A stretch of 64,000 bases of DNA from RZZS01 sp964498755. GTDB lineage: Bacteria; Pseudomonadota; Alphaproteobacteria; Micavibrionales; Micavibrionaceae. The stretch covers positions 1 through 64,000 of the forward strand of contig CAZCIB010000007.1 of NCBI GenBank assembly GCA_964498755.1, in the 5' to 3' direction. Position 1 is the first letter of the stretch. Every line of letters begins with the position of its first letter. The position numbers and the translations under genes are program-made. Below the pieces are notes generated by a model. The model did not search any database. It had not been told where the DNA came from and was given only the letters and a program-made list of their open reading frames with translations. Below are positions 25,156-32,542 of this stretch, piece by piece.

Positions 25156-25710
25156 ACCTCTTTCACGGTTCAAGCCGTGCCAGATGGCATGGCCGCTCCA
25201 CGCGGCCCCGAAAAGTAAAATCGAAGCCAGAGTTATGAGATTAGCATTCGATTCGTTTTTACTCAAATGGTTTCTCTCACACGCGACCATCGCCTCGGCG
25301 AAAGCGACCGACATTTCCGATTCGCCGGATAAATGCTCATTCTCCTTAATGCAATACTGAAACTCATCAAAATCGAACCCGTGTCCGGGACTTTCCCGGT
25401 TCAGGGCGGCATACATCTCCCCCTCGTCGCTCAGGCCGTGAATGGGCGCAATCGTTCTAAACGCTTCCGTGCAGTGTTGTAAAACTCTCTCTTTGTCTTC
25501 AAGATCTATATGCGCGAGAGTCAGTCTGGGTGTTTCGACGTCTTCAATGCGGCGGACGATATCTTTAACGTCAATGCCTTCGTTCTCCACGCACGCGATG
25601 AAGGCGGGGGAAAGCTGGCCTTCTATCGGGGCGTCGCGGTTCAGCGGCGCGCCGTCCTTCGTCACCATATAATTAAACACGGCTAAAGCGAGTACGCTCT
25701 CAGCATACAT
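25153..25710 (-). CDS. Four-cysteine membrane-anchored protein B, unknown function
   Basis: A 185-residue paralog of the neighbouring 238-residue protein. The N-terminal hydrophobic stretch (about residues 1-17) is followed by a soluble domain with four Cys near residues 40, 80, 120 and 144 (contexts FIAC, LQHC, FQYC, VAC). A C-terminal membrane helix (about 158-178, ITLASILLFGAAWSGHAIW) and a basic tail end the protein. GGAG lies six bases before ATG 25710; ATG 25713 just before it is also possible. I recognise no domain. Its stop overlaps the duplicated abcF fragment, which suggests it was once directly followed by the ABC-F gene. Confidence 0.7.
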   Translation of the reverse strand: MYAESVLALAVFNYMVTKDGAPLNRDAPIEGQLSPAFIACVENEGIDVKDIVRRIEDVETPRLTLAHIDLEDKERVLQHCTEAFRTIAPIHGLSDEGEMYAALNRESPGHGFDFDEFQYCIKENEHLSGESEMSVAFAEAMVACERNHLSKNESNANLITLASILLFGAAWSGHAIWHGLNRERG

Positions 25711-25822
25711 CATTAACTCCGTCTCTGTTTAGTTTGGCCATAAGTTACCGCAAATGAGAGAAGAAGTGAACAGTTTCATATGCGTAAAACGCCTTGCCAT
25801 GGCGCGGCGCGGCGTTTAGCGT

Positions 25823-25890
25823 CCCCTCACCCGATTTCTCGCTATTGGCTCGAAATCACCCTCTCCGAAGGGGAGAGGGCGGGCGAAGGG
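25823..25890. repeat. GC-rich palindrome upstream of symporter gene
   Basis: Starts CCCCTCACCC and ends GGGCGAAGGG. The core is CCCTCTCC (25859-25867 region) paired with GGGGAGAGGG. It belongs to the same group as the elements in der and downstream of the symporter. Confidence 0.6.
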
Positions 25891-25909
25891 TTTAAAAAGG
25901 AGATTAATG

Positions 25910-27274
25910 ATGGATATACAATTGTTAACGCTCGGCGCGATTGGCGCGTACGTTTTAATGATGATCGGGCTCGGCGTTTACGGCGCGCGCAAGGAAGATC
26001 ACGCGGGCTTTGTGATTGGCAACCGCAATGTCGGCATGATCCCGATGGCCATGTCGCTGGGCAGTTCCGCGCGTGACCTTGCGTTTATCACATTCTGGGT
26101 CATCATGGGGTATACGCAAGGTTACGGCTATCTCTGGCTTTTCCCGGTTACTATTGCTTCGGTGATCGCCATCGGCTTTTTCGCAAACGGACTGCGTGAA
26201 CGCGCCAGGAAAGAAAACTTCGTTACGGCCGGACAGTGGATTGAGGCAGATGTCGGGCGCATGACGCGGATTGCGATGTCAGCATTCATTGTGGCGTACG
26301 GCGTATTCTGGTCCGCGGCGCAGATATACGTGATGGGCCAGATTCTGAGCTCCACGCTGGCTTTGGAGAACTATATCCTGCTGCCGCTGATAACAGGCAC
26401 AATATTCGTTTATCTTTGCTTTGGCGGGTTTATGAACGTGATCCGCACGGACATTCTTCAGACCGTTATCATTTTATGCTTCCTGAGCCTGCCGTTCTTT
26501 ATCACGATTCCGGCGGAAGATCTTTACGACTTCGGCTCGTTTTTTACCTTTGATCCGGTCGATTTCACAGCGATTGCGATTCTTTCGTTCATCGGAGTTT
26601 TCGCCATCGGCGAGGTTTGGCAGAAAATCTTTTCCGCGCGCGACGAGAGGGCTCTTAAATACGGCTTTCCGATGGGCGGGCTTTTCGTCATGCTGTTAAC
26701 TACAGGAGGATTGCTGCTGGGCCTTGCCGCCCGATCGCTTTATCCCGGCGAAAATCCTGAGGAACTGCTCGGCATGTTCTTTAATCCGGACGTTATTCCC
26801 GCCATTGTCGTGATCGCTCTGCCCGTTATCCTGATCGCGCTCGGGATGTCGACCGTGGATACGCAGGCGTTTTTGTTCTCCTCGACCGTCATCCGTGATT
26901 TCTTCCGGATTAACCCGGAAACAAACCGCGCGAAATACATTCTTTATACCCGTATCGGCATAGCGGCGATGCTCGCAGCCGTAACTGTAATGGCCCTCAG
27001 CTTTGAAGGAATCATGGATGTTCTGATGGGCATACTTGGCATGTACGTCATCGGCGCGCCGGTGTTTATGGCGATGTTTTACCTGAGATTCAAAAAATCG
27101 AGACTGATCGATATCGGCTTTACGGCCTCGATCATCATTGGATTCGCAGTGTTTTTGGCCATGCAGATTACGGGATGGGGAACGCAAGGGTTTATCTATG
27201 CGCTCATTCCGGTGAGCGTCGCGTATGTCGTTGTGGGCGGGACGTTGCTTTTGAACAAAATGGTTAAAGTCTAA
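25910..27274 (+). CDS. Sodium:solute symporter family transporter
   Basis: A 454-residue inner-membrane transporter with about 12-13 helices of the SSS (LeuT-fold) family. Family features: YGARKEDHAGFVIGNRNVGMIPMAMSLGSSARD near the N-terminus (seen in pieces; the G-N-R substrate/sodium region), and the pattern GMSTVDTQAFLFSSTVIRDF, equivalent to the conserved ST-D-...-S-T segment of SSS members. Substrate unknown; PutP, proline and solute transporters share the fold. AAGGAG lies seven bases before ATG 25910; ATG 25907 is equally in frame. The gene stands alone between two GC palindromes and hisA. Confidence 0.85.
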   Translation: MDIQLLTLGAIGAYVLMMIGLGVYGARKEDHAGFVIGNRNVGMIPMAMSLGSSARDLAFITFWVIMGYTQGYGYLWLFPVTIASVIAIGFFANGLRERARKENFVTAGQWIEADVGRMTRIAMSAFIVAYGVFWSAAQIYVMGQILSSTLALENYILLPLITGTIFVYLCFGGFMNVIRTDILQTVIILCFLSLPFFITIPAEDLYDFGSFFTFDPVDFTAIAILSFIGVFAIGEVWQKIFSARDERALKYGFPMGGLFVMLLTTGGLLLGLAARSLYPGENPEELLGMFFNPDVIPAIVVIALPVILIALGMSTVDTQAFLFSSTVIRDFFRINPETNRAKYILYTRIGIAAMLAAVTVMALSFEGIMDVLMGILGMYVIGAPVFMAMFYLRFKKSRLIDIGFTASIIIGFAVFLAMQITGWGTQGFIYALIPVSVAYVVVGGTLLLNKMVKV

Positions 27275-27280
27275 CTCTTT

Positions 27281-27378
27281 CCCCGCAACCTTCGACGCCT
27301 TCGGCGTCTCTTCCCTCTCCCGGGGGAGAGGGAGGGGCACGGCGAAGCCCGAAGGGCGAAGACGGGAGGGTGAGGGGA
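27281..27378. repeat. GC-rich palindrome cluster between symporter gene and hisA
   Basis: Contains hairpin GACGCC-TTC-GGCGTC (27294-27308), the perfect palindrome CCCTCTCCC/GGGGGAGAGGG (27313-27332), and outer arms CCCCGCAACC / GGGTGAGGGG. The first hairpin may also end the symporter transcript. Confidence 0.6.
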
Positions 27379-27421
27379 TGCGTTATTGCGTTCACTTGTC
27401 CTTTTGACTATTCTCCCCCGC

Positions 27422-28174
27422 ATGATCATTTACCCGGCGATAGATTTGAAAGACGGACAGTGCGTACGCCTCGTCAAGGGCGAGATGGACAGCGCGACCG
27501 TCTATAACGCGGACCCGGCGGCGCAGGCACATGAATTTGCGCGCGAGGGATTTTCCTGGATTCACGTTGTGGACCTGAATGGCGCAGTTGAGGGAAGGCC
27601 TGTTAACGCGGACGCCGTACGCGCGATTATCGAGTCCGTCGACATCCCGGTCCAGCTCGGCGGCGGCATTCGTTCCATGGAGCAGATCAAAGTCTGGATC
27701 GAGGCGGGCGTGAGCCGCGTGATCCTCGGCACGCTGGCCGTCAAAAATCCGAACATGGCCGTGGAAGCCTGCCTCGCCTTTCCGGGCCAAATTGCGGTCG
27801 GTCTCGATGCGGTCGGGGAAAACGTTTCCACCGAGGGCTGGGTTGAAGGCTCGGACATGTCCGTCTTTGATCTTGCGCAAAAATACGCGGACGCGGGCGC
27901 GGCGGCGATTATCTATACGGATATCGAGCGCGACGGCACGGGGCTGGGCCTGAATATCGAAACCACGCAAAAACTCGCCGAAAACATATCCGTTCCCGTG
28001 ATCGCCTCGGGCGGCGTCGGCGGCATGGACGATTTGCGCAAATTAAAGGAAATCGAGAGCAGCGGCGTCGAGGGCGTCATTGTCGGCAAGGCCTTTTATG
28101 ACGGACGGCTGGACAAGAAAGATGCGCTTGCTTTTTTTGCGGATAGCGCGCCGCTTGGGTCGGCTCATGCTTAA
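27422..28174 (+). CDS. hisA: ProFAR isomerase HisA
   Basis: Histidine synthesis: isomerises ProFAR to PRFAR. The 250-residue (beta/alpha)8 barrel has the start MIIYPAIDLKDGQCVRLVKG (catalytic Asp in AIDLKDG), the phosphate-binding GGGIRSMEQI and ASGGVGGMDDL motifs, and the second acid TDIERDGTGLG. ATG 27422 is chosen; the longer frame from 27386 would add 12 hydrophobic residues not found in HisA. No clear ribosome site is seen. It overlaps hisF by 8 bases. hisH and hisB, usual upstream neighbours, are not present here. Confidence 0.95.
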   Translation: MIIYPAIDLKDGQCVRLVKGEMDSATVYNADPAAQAHEFAREGFSWIHVVDLNGAVEGRPVNADAVRAIIESVDIPVQLGGGIRSMEQIKVWIEAGVSRVILGTLAVKNPNMAVEACLAFPGQIAVGLDAVGENVSTEGWVEGSDMSVFDLAQKYADAGAAAIIYTDIERDGTGLGLNIETTQKLAENISVPVIASGGVGGMDDLRKLKEIESSGVEGVIVGKAFYDGRLDKKDALAFFADSAPLGSAHA

Positions 28175-28928
28175 AACCCGTATCATACCCTGCCTTGACG
28201 TACAGAATGGCCGCGTGGTCAAGGGCGTCAATTTCGTGGACCTGATCGATGCGGGGGACCCGGTTGAACAGGCGAAAGTCTATGACGCGCAGGGCGCGGA
28301 CGAGCTGTGTTTTCTGGATATTACGGCTACCCACGAAGACCGCGAGACGATCTACGACGTTGTCCGGCGTACGGCGGAAGAAGTCTTTATGCCGCTGACG
28401 GTCGGCGGCGGGGTGCGTACGCTCAAGGATGTACGTACGCTTCTGGAATGCGGAGCCGATAAAATCTCGGTCAATTCCGCCGCCGTCAAAAACCCGGAAT
28501 TTGTGCGCGAGGCCACGAACGCCTGCGGCAATCAATGCATCGTCGTGGCAATCGACGCGAAAGCCGACGGTAAGGGCGGCTGGGAAGTCTATACCCATGG
28601 CGGACGCAAGCCCACGGGCATCGACGCGCTGGAATGGGCGCAGCGCATGGCCGAATACGGCGCGGGTGAAATCCTGCTGACGTCCATGGACCGCGACGGC
28701 ACGAAAAAAGGATTTGATATTGAACTGACGAAAGCGGTTACGGACCGCGTGTCCATCCCGGTGATCGCGTCTGGCGGCGTCGGCGCGCTGGATCATATGG
28801 TTGAAGGCGTACGCGATGGCGGTGCGTCCGCCGTGCTTGCGGCGTCCATCTTCCATTTTGGAACTTACACGATCAAAGATGCCAAGGAAGCGATGGCGGA
28901 AGCGGGCGTAGCTGTCAGGCCGGTATAA
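28167..28928 (+). CDS. hisF: Imidazole glycerol phosphate synthase subunit HisF
   Basis: Cyclase subunit that makes IGP and AICAR from PRFAR with ammonia from HisH. The 253-residue barrel has catalytic Asp in IPCLDVQNGRVVKGVNF and VVAIDAK, and phosphate motifs GGGVRTLKDV and ASGGVGALDH. The start overlaps the hisA stop (ATGCTTAA), giving a tightly coupled pair. The 3' end is convergent with the SpoIIAA-like gene, 3 bases apart. Confidence 0.95.
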   Translation: MLKTRIIPCLDVQNGRVVKGVNFVDLIDAGDPVEQAKVYDAQGADELCFLDITATHEDRETIYDVVRRTAEEVFMPLTVGGGVRTLKDVRTLLECGADKISVNSAAVKNPEFVREATNACGNQCIVVAIDAKADGKGGWEVYTHGGRKPTGIDALEWAQRMAEYGAGEILLTSMDRDGTKKGFDIELTKAVTDRVSIPVIASGGVGALDHMVEGVRDGGASAVLAASIFHFGTYTIKDAKEAMAEAGVAVRPV

Positions 28929-28931
28929 TTA

Positions 28932-29309
28932 TCAACCCCGCACCCATTCGAGCGCCGCGTCAAAATCTTCCTTGGAAAAAAAGCGCGTTTCCCCTGACAT
29001 AAACATGGCTTTCAGCTTCTTTTGAAAGATCTCTTTTTCTGGTGGGTTAACAAGCGCAAAGCGCACAAGTTTGTCGCGGTATTTCAGGGACGCTTCCATA
29101 TCCATTTTCGAGGCGTCTTCTTCCCAACCCTTGTAATCTTCGTAATAAACGAGAAGTTTTATGCCGCCTTTTTGCTCAACCATTGTCTCAATGCGTGGCA
29201 GAAAACTCTCGGAATATCCCTCTTTTGAAATGGGCTTATGCACTTTAATGCAAAGAACGTTTTCATCCGATTCAGGCATAACCATATTGTATTTATCCGG
29301 GCTCGTCAT
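28932..29309 (-). CDS. SpoIIAA-like (STAS-related) protein
   Basis: A 125-residue cytosolic protein matching the SpoIIAA-like family: strand NVLCIKVHKPISKEGY, then FLPRIETMVEQKGGIKLLVYYEDYKGWEEDA, then KYRDKLVRFALVNPPEKE and a final FFSKEDFDAALEWV helix. The fold resembles anti-sigma-factor antagonists and lipid-binding STAS domains; function in proteobacteria is mostly unknown. ATG 29309 is chosen, with AGAGG about five bases upstream; ATG 29312 and GTG 29339 are in frame. It stands alone between hisF and thrS. Confidence 0.8.
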   Translation of the reverse strand: MTSPDKYNMVMPESDENVLCIKVHKPISKEGYSESFLPRIETMVEQKGGIKLLVYYEDYKGWEEDASKMDMEASLKYRDKLVRFALVNPPEKEIFQKKLKAMFMSGETRFFSKEDFDAALEWVRG

Positions 29310-29489
29310 CATATCCTCTTTTTCTAATGCAATGTTCACAATAACTTAAGGCGCAATACCGTCTTTACTAGTTAACAATAGAACTCTGTCTCTGTTCCAT
29401 GCTTTTTTAAAAGCATGCATGCGCAATACTTGCAAAGCCGTGGAAAATCGTCTTTTTTAGAGGGCATAATAAAATAACAGGACGCAGGC

Positions 29490-31472
29490 ATGCAGGCAGA
29501 ACAAACGCAGGACATGATCAATTTCACTTTTCCCGACGGCTCGGTCAAACCTTACCCCGCCGGGACTACGGGCATGGAAATTGCGGCCTCGATCTCGAAT
29601 TCGCTGGCCAAATCGGCCGCAGTCTTTGAACTGGACGGCAAGGCGCTGGACCTGTCTACGCCTTTGTACGAGGGCGGGAAAATCCGCATTATCCGCCGCG
29701 ACGACGATGAGTCGCTGGAATTTATCCGGCATGACGCCGCGCATGTGATGGCCGAGGCCGTGCAGGAGCTTTTCCCGGGCACGCAGGTCACCATAGGCCC
29801 GACGATAGAAAACGGCTTTTACTATGACTTCGCCAAGAACGAGCCGTTCTCGTCCGAAGACCTGGAGAAAATCGAAAAGAAAATGCGCGAGATCATCGAC
29901 CGCGGCGCGGCCTTTACGCGCGAGGTCTGGGACCGGGACGAGGCCATCAGGTTCTTCCGCGAAAAGGGCGAAAACTACAAGGCCGAGATTATCGCCGACC
30001 TGCCCGAAGACGAAGAGGTCAAAATGTACAGGCAAGGCGATTGGCTGGATTTGTGCCGAGGGCCCCATATGCCGAGCGTCAAGCATATCGGCCATGCATT
30101 TAAGTTAACCAAAGTTGCCGGCGCGTACTGGCGCGGGGACTCGTCGAAGGCGATGCTGACCCGTATTTACGGCACCGCATGGCGCAACGACAAGGAGCTT
30201 CAGGATTACCTGACAATGCTCGAGGAAGCCGAAAAGCGAGATCACCGCCGCCTCGGCAAGGAAATGGATTTGTTCCATTTTCAGGAAGAAGCGCACGGCT
30301 CGTGCTTCTGGCACCCTAAGGGCTTTATTATTTACAACGAGATGGAAGGCTATATCCGCCGCCGTCTGCGCGCTTCCGGCTACAAGGAAATCAAGACGCC
30401 GCAACTGATCGACAACAAGCTCTGGGAAGCTTCGGGGCACTGGGGCAAGTACCGCGAGAATATGTTCGTCGTGCCGGACGAGGTTCCCAATACGTCCGAT
30501 GAAGGCCCGATCGTCAGCGACAAGGCGTTTGAAAAGCTGATGGCGCTCAAGCCCATGAACTGCCCCGCGCACGTGCAGGTTTTCAAGCAGGGGATCAAAT
30601 CCTACCGCGATTTGCCCTTAAGGCTCGCGGAATTCGGCTGTTGCCACAGGAACGAGGCGCATGGCGCGCTGCACGGTCTGATGCGCGTACGCCAGTTTAC
30701 GCAGGATGACGCCCATATTTTCTGCACCGAAGACCAGATCACGGACGAGGCCGTTGCGTTTTGCAACTTGCTCAAGGCCGTCTATTCCGATCTCGGCTTT
30801 AACGACGTCGCCGTGGCGCTGTCCTTGCGGCCTGAAATGCGCGTCGGCGCGGATGAGCTCTGGGACAAGGCGGAGAACGGTCTGCGCGAGGCCCTCAACC
30901 GCACGGGCCTTGAGTTCCGGGAAGAGCCGGGCGACGGCGCCTTCTACGGCCCCAAAATCGATTACCAGGTGCGCGACGCGATTGGCCGGACGTGGCAGTG
31001 CGGCACGCTCCAGCTTGACTTTAATTTGCCGGAACGTCTGGACGCGAGCTATATCGGCGAGGACGGCAACCGTCACCGGCCCGTCATGCTTCACCGCGCG
31101 ATTCTTGGCTCGCTGGAGCGGTTCATCGGCGTGATGATCGAGAGCTATGCGGGCAAGCTGCCCTTGTGGCTTGCGCCTGTTCAATGCGTGATTGCGACGA
31201 TTACGAGCGAGGCCGATGAATACGCGCAAAAAGTCCATAAGGATCTGACGGATCTGGGCTTGCGCGCCGAGCTGGATTTGCGGAATGAAAAGATCAATTA
31301 CAAGATCCGCGAGCATTCGGTGGCCAAAGTCCCGGTCCTGCTCGTCGTCGGCAAGCGCGAGGCGGAGGAAGCAACCGTCGCCATCCGCAGGCTTGGCGAG
31401 AAAGATCAGCCGGTAAAGCCGCTTGCCGAGGCGGTCGCGGAATTGAAAGCGCAATGCGCCGCGCCTTTCTGA
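29490..31472 (+). CDS. thrS: Threonyl-tRNA synthetase
   Basis: Charges tRNA-Thr. The 660-residue product has an N-terminal TGS domain (INFTFPDGSVKPYPAGTTG), the editing/SAD domain with HDAAHVMAEAVQ, the class II catalytic core (motif 2 region RLAEFGCCHRNEAHGALHG, zinc-binding Cys in MNCPAHVQVF and His residues, motif 3 VMLHRAILGSLERFIG), and a C-terminal anticodon-binding domain. Length fits the family. An alternative ATG eight codons downstream (29514) also has an AGGA-type site. infC follows 119 bases later, the classic thrS-infC order. A palindrome CATGCTTTT/AAAAGCATG lies about 90 bases upstream. Confidence 0.96.
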   Translation: MQAEQTQDMINFTFPDGSVKPYPAGTTGMEIAASISNSLAKSAAVFELDGKALDLSTPLYEGGKIRIIRRDDDESLEFIRHDAAHVMAEAVQELFPGTQVTIGPTIENGFYYDFAKNEPFSSEDLEKIEKKMREIIDRGAAFTREVWDRDEAIRFFREKGENYKAEIIADLPEDEEVKMYRQGDWLDLCRGPHMPSVKHIGHAFKLTKVAGAYWRGDSSKAMLTRIYGTAWRNDKELQDYLTMLEEAEKRDHRRLGKEMDLFHFQEEAHGSCFWHPKGFIIYNEMEGYIRRRLRASGYKEIKTPQLIDNKLWEASGHWGKYRENMFVVPDEVPNTSDEGPIVSDKAFEKLMALKPMNCPAHVQVFKQGIKSYRDLPLRLAEFGCCHRNEAHGALHGLMRVRQFTQDDAHIFCTEDQITDEAVAFCNLLKAVYSDLGFNDVAVALSLRPEMRVGADELWDKAENGLREALNRTGLEFREEPGDGAFYGPKIDYQVRDAIGRTWQCGTLQLDFNLPERLDASYIGEDGNRHRPVMLHRAILGSLERFIGVMIESYAGKLPLWLAPVQCVIATITSEADEYAQKVHKDLTDLGLRAELDLRNEKINYKIREHSVAKVPVLLVVGKREAEEATVAIRRLGEKDQPVKPLAEAVAELKAQCAAPF

Positions 31473-31591
31473 TTTTTTTAACCATCTCCGGAGTAAATTT
31501 TGATCCTCAAGCGTATGTACGCTTGAAAAATGCGGAAAACAGCCGTATTGATTCAAATTTGGAGATATGAACAACAGTCAGGAGAACCACG

Positions 31592-32137
31592 ATTAGGAAG
31601 CCAGCCCCGCCAAACCGCGCGCCGCGTCAGGAAGGACCGCGCATAAACGATGACATCCGCGCCGAAGAGGTGCGTCTTGTTGACTCCGAAGGTGAAATGA
31701 TTGGCGTTGTCAGTCTGGACGAAGCTCTTAGAAAGGCCGAAGAAGCCGGACTTGACCTCGTGGAGATCTCGCCGAATGCGGCGCCGCCCGTGTGTAAAAT
31801 ACTCGACTACGGCAAATACAAATACGAGCAGCAGAAAAAAGCCAACGAAGCCCGTAAAAAGCAGAAAACCGTCGACGTCAAGGAAGTCAAAATTCGCCCC
31901 TCGATCGAGGAGCACGATTACGGCGTAAAGCTCAAAAACGCGCGGCGCTTCCTCGAATCAGGCGACAAGGTAAAGGTATCCATGCGTTTCCGCGGACGCG
32001 AGATGTCGCACCAGGAAATCGGCATGGAGGTTCTCGAGCGTTTCAAAAGCGATCTCGAAGATACCGGCAAGCCGGAAATGGGCCCAAAGCTCGAGGGCCG
32101 CCAGATGATCATGATCCTTGTGCCGGAGAAGGCTTAG
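31592..32137 (+). CDS. infC: Translation initiation factor IF-3, start codon ATT
   Basis: IF-3 binds the 30S subunit and enforces correct start-codon choice. The 181-residue product has the canonical motif GPRINDDIRAEEVRLVD near the N-terminus, the linker YKYEQQKKANEARKKQK and the C-terminal domain KLKNARRFLESGDKVKVSMRFRGREMSHQEIGM. The frame is open only as far as an in-frame TGA at 31568. It has no ATG, GTG or TTG before residue 27 (GTG 31670 would cut the N-terminal domain). AGGAG (31580-31584) lies seven bases before ATT 31592, which is the well-known autoregulatory infC start codon in many bacteria. The next gene (trxA) is convergent. Confidence 0.92.
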   Translation: MRKPAPPNRAPRQEGPRINDDIRAEEVRLVDSEGEMIGVVSLDEALRKAEEAGLDLVEISPNAAPPVCKILDYGKYKYEQQKKANEARKKQKTVDVKEVKIRPSIEEHDYGVKLKNARRFLESGDKVKVSMRFRGREMSHQEIGMEVLERFKSDLEDTGKPEMGPKLEGRQMIMILVPEKA

Positions 32138-32139
32138 AG

Positions 32140-32460
32140 TCAAGCCACCGAATCGATCCAGTCGGTGAGCTGGCCTTTGGCCATGCCGCCGACGCGCGTG
32201 TCGACGACCTGACCGCCCTTGAATACCATGAGCGTGGGAATGCCGCGAACGCCGTATTGCGTCGGCGTGTTCGGGCTTTCGTCGATGTTCACCTTGACGA
32301 TCTTGATCTTGCCGTCCAGTTCCTGCGCGATTTCATCAATCACAGGCGACAGGGCCTTACAGGGGCCGCACCATTCCGCCCAGAAATCGACGACGACCGG
32401 ACCTTCCGCCTTTAGAACCTCGTTCTCGAAATTATCGTCGTTAACAGCTTGCGCGGACAT
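32140..32460 (-). CDS. trxA: Thioredoxin
   Basis: A small cytosolic disulfide reductase of 106 residues with the active site WAEWCGPCKALSP and the cis-Pro motif RGIPTLMVFKGG. It follows addA in the same direction with an 82-base gap, a common alphaproteobacterial arrangement. Its 3' end is convergent with infC. Confidence 0.96.
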   Translation of the reverse strand: MSAQAVNDDNFENEVLKAEGPVVVDFWAEWCGPCKALSPVIDEIAQELDGKIKIVKVNIDESPNTPTQYGVRGIPTLMVFKGGQVVDTRVGGMAKGQLTDWIDSVA

Positions 32461-32542
32461 GTTTCCCCCTTATTAATTATATGACTTGCATTAATTGACT
32501 ATATTGTCGTTTTTGCGGCGCGGGTCAAGGGGGCCGCGCTTT

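Noticed and set aside
31567..31596. Nine-codon ATG frame just before infC as a real leader peptide
   Set aside because: It overlaps the infC ribosome site and start out of frame; nothing in its residues suggests attenuation.
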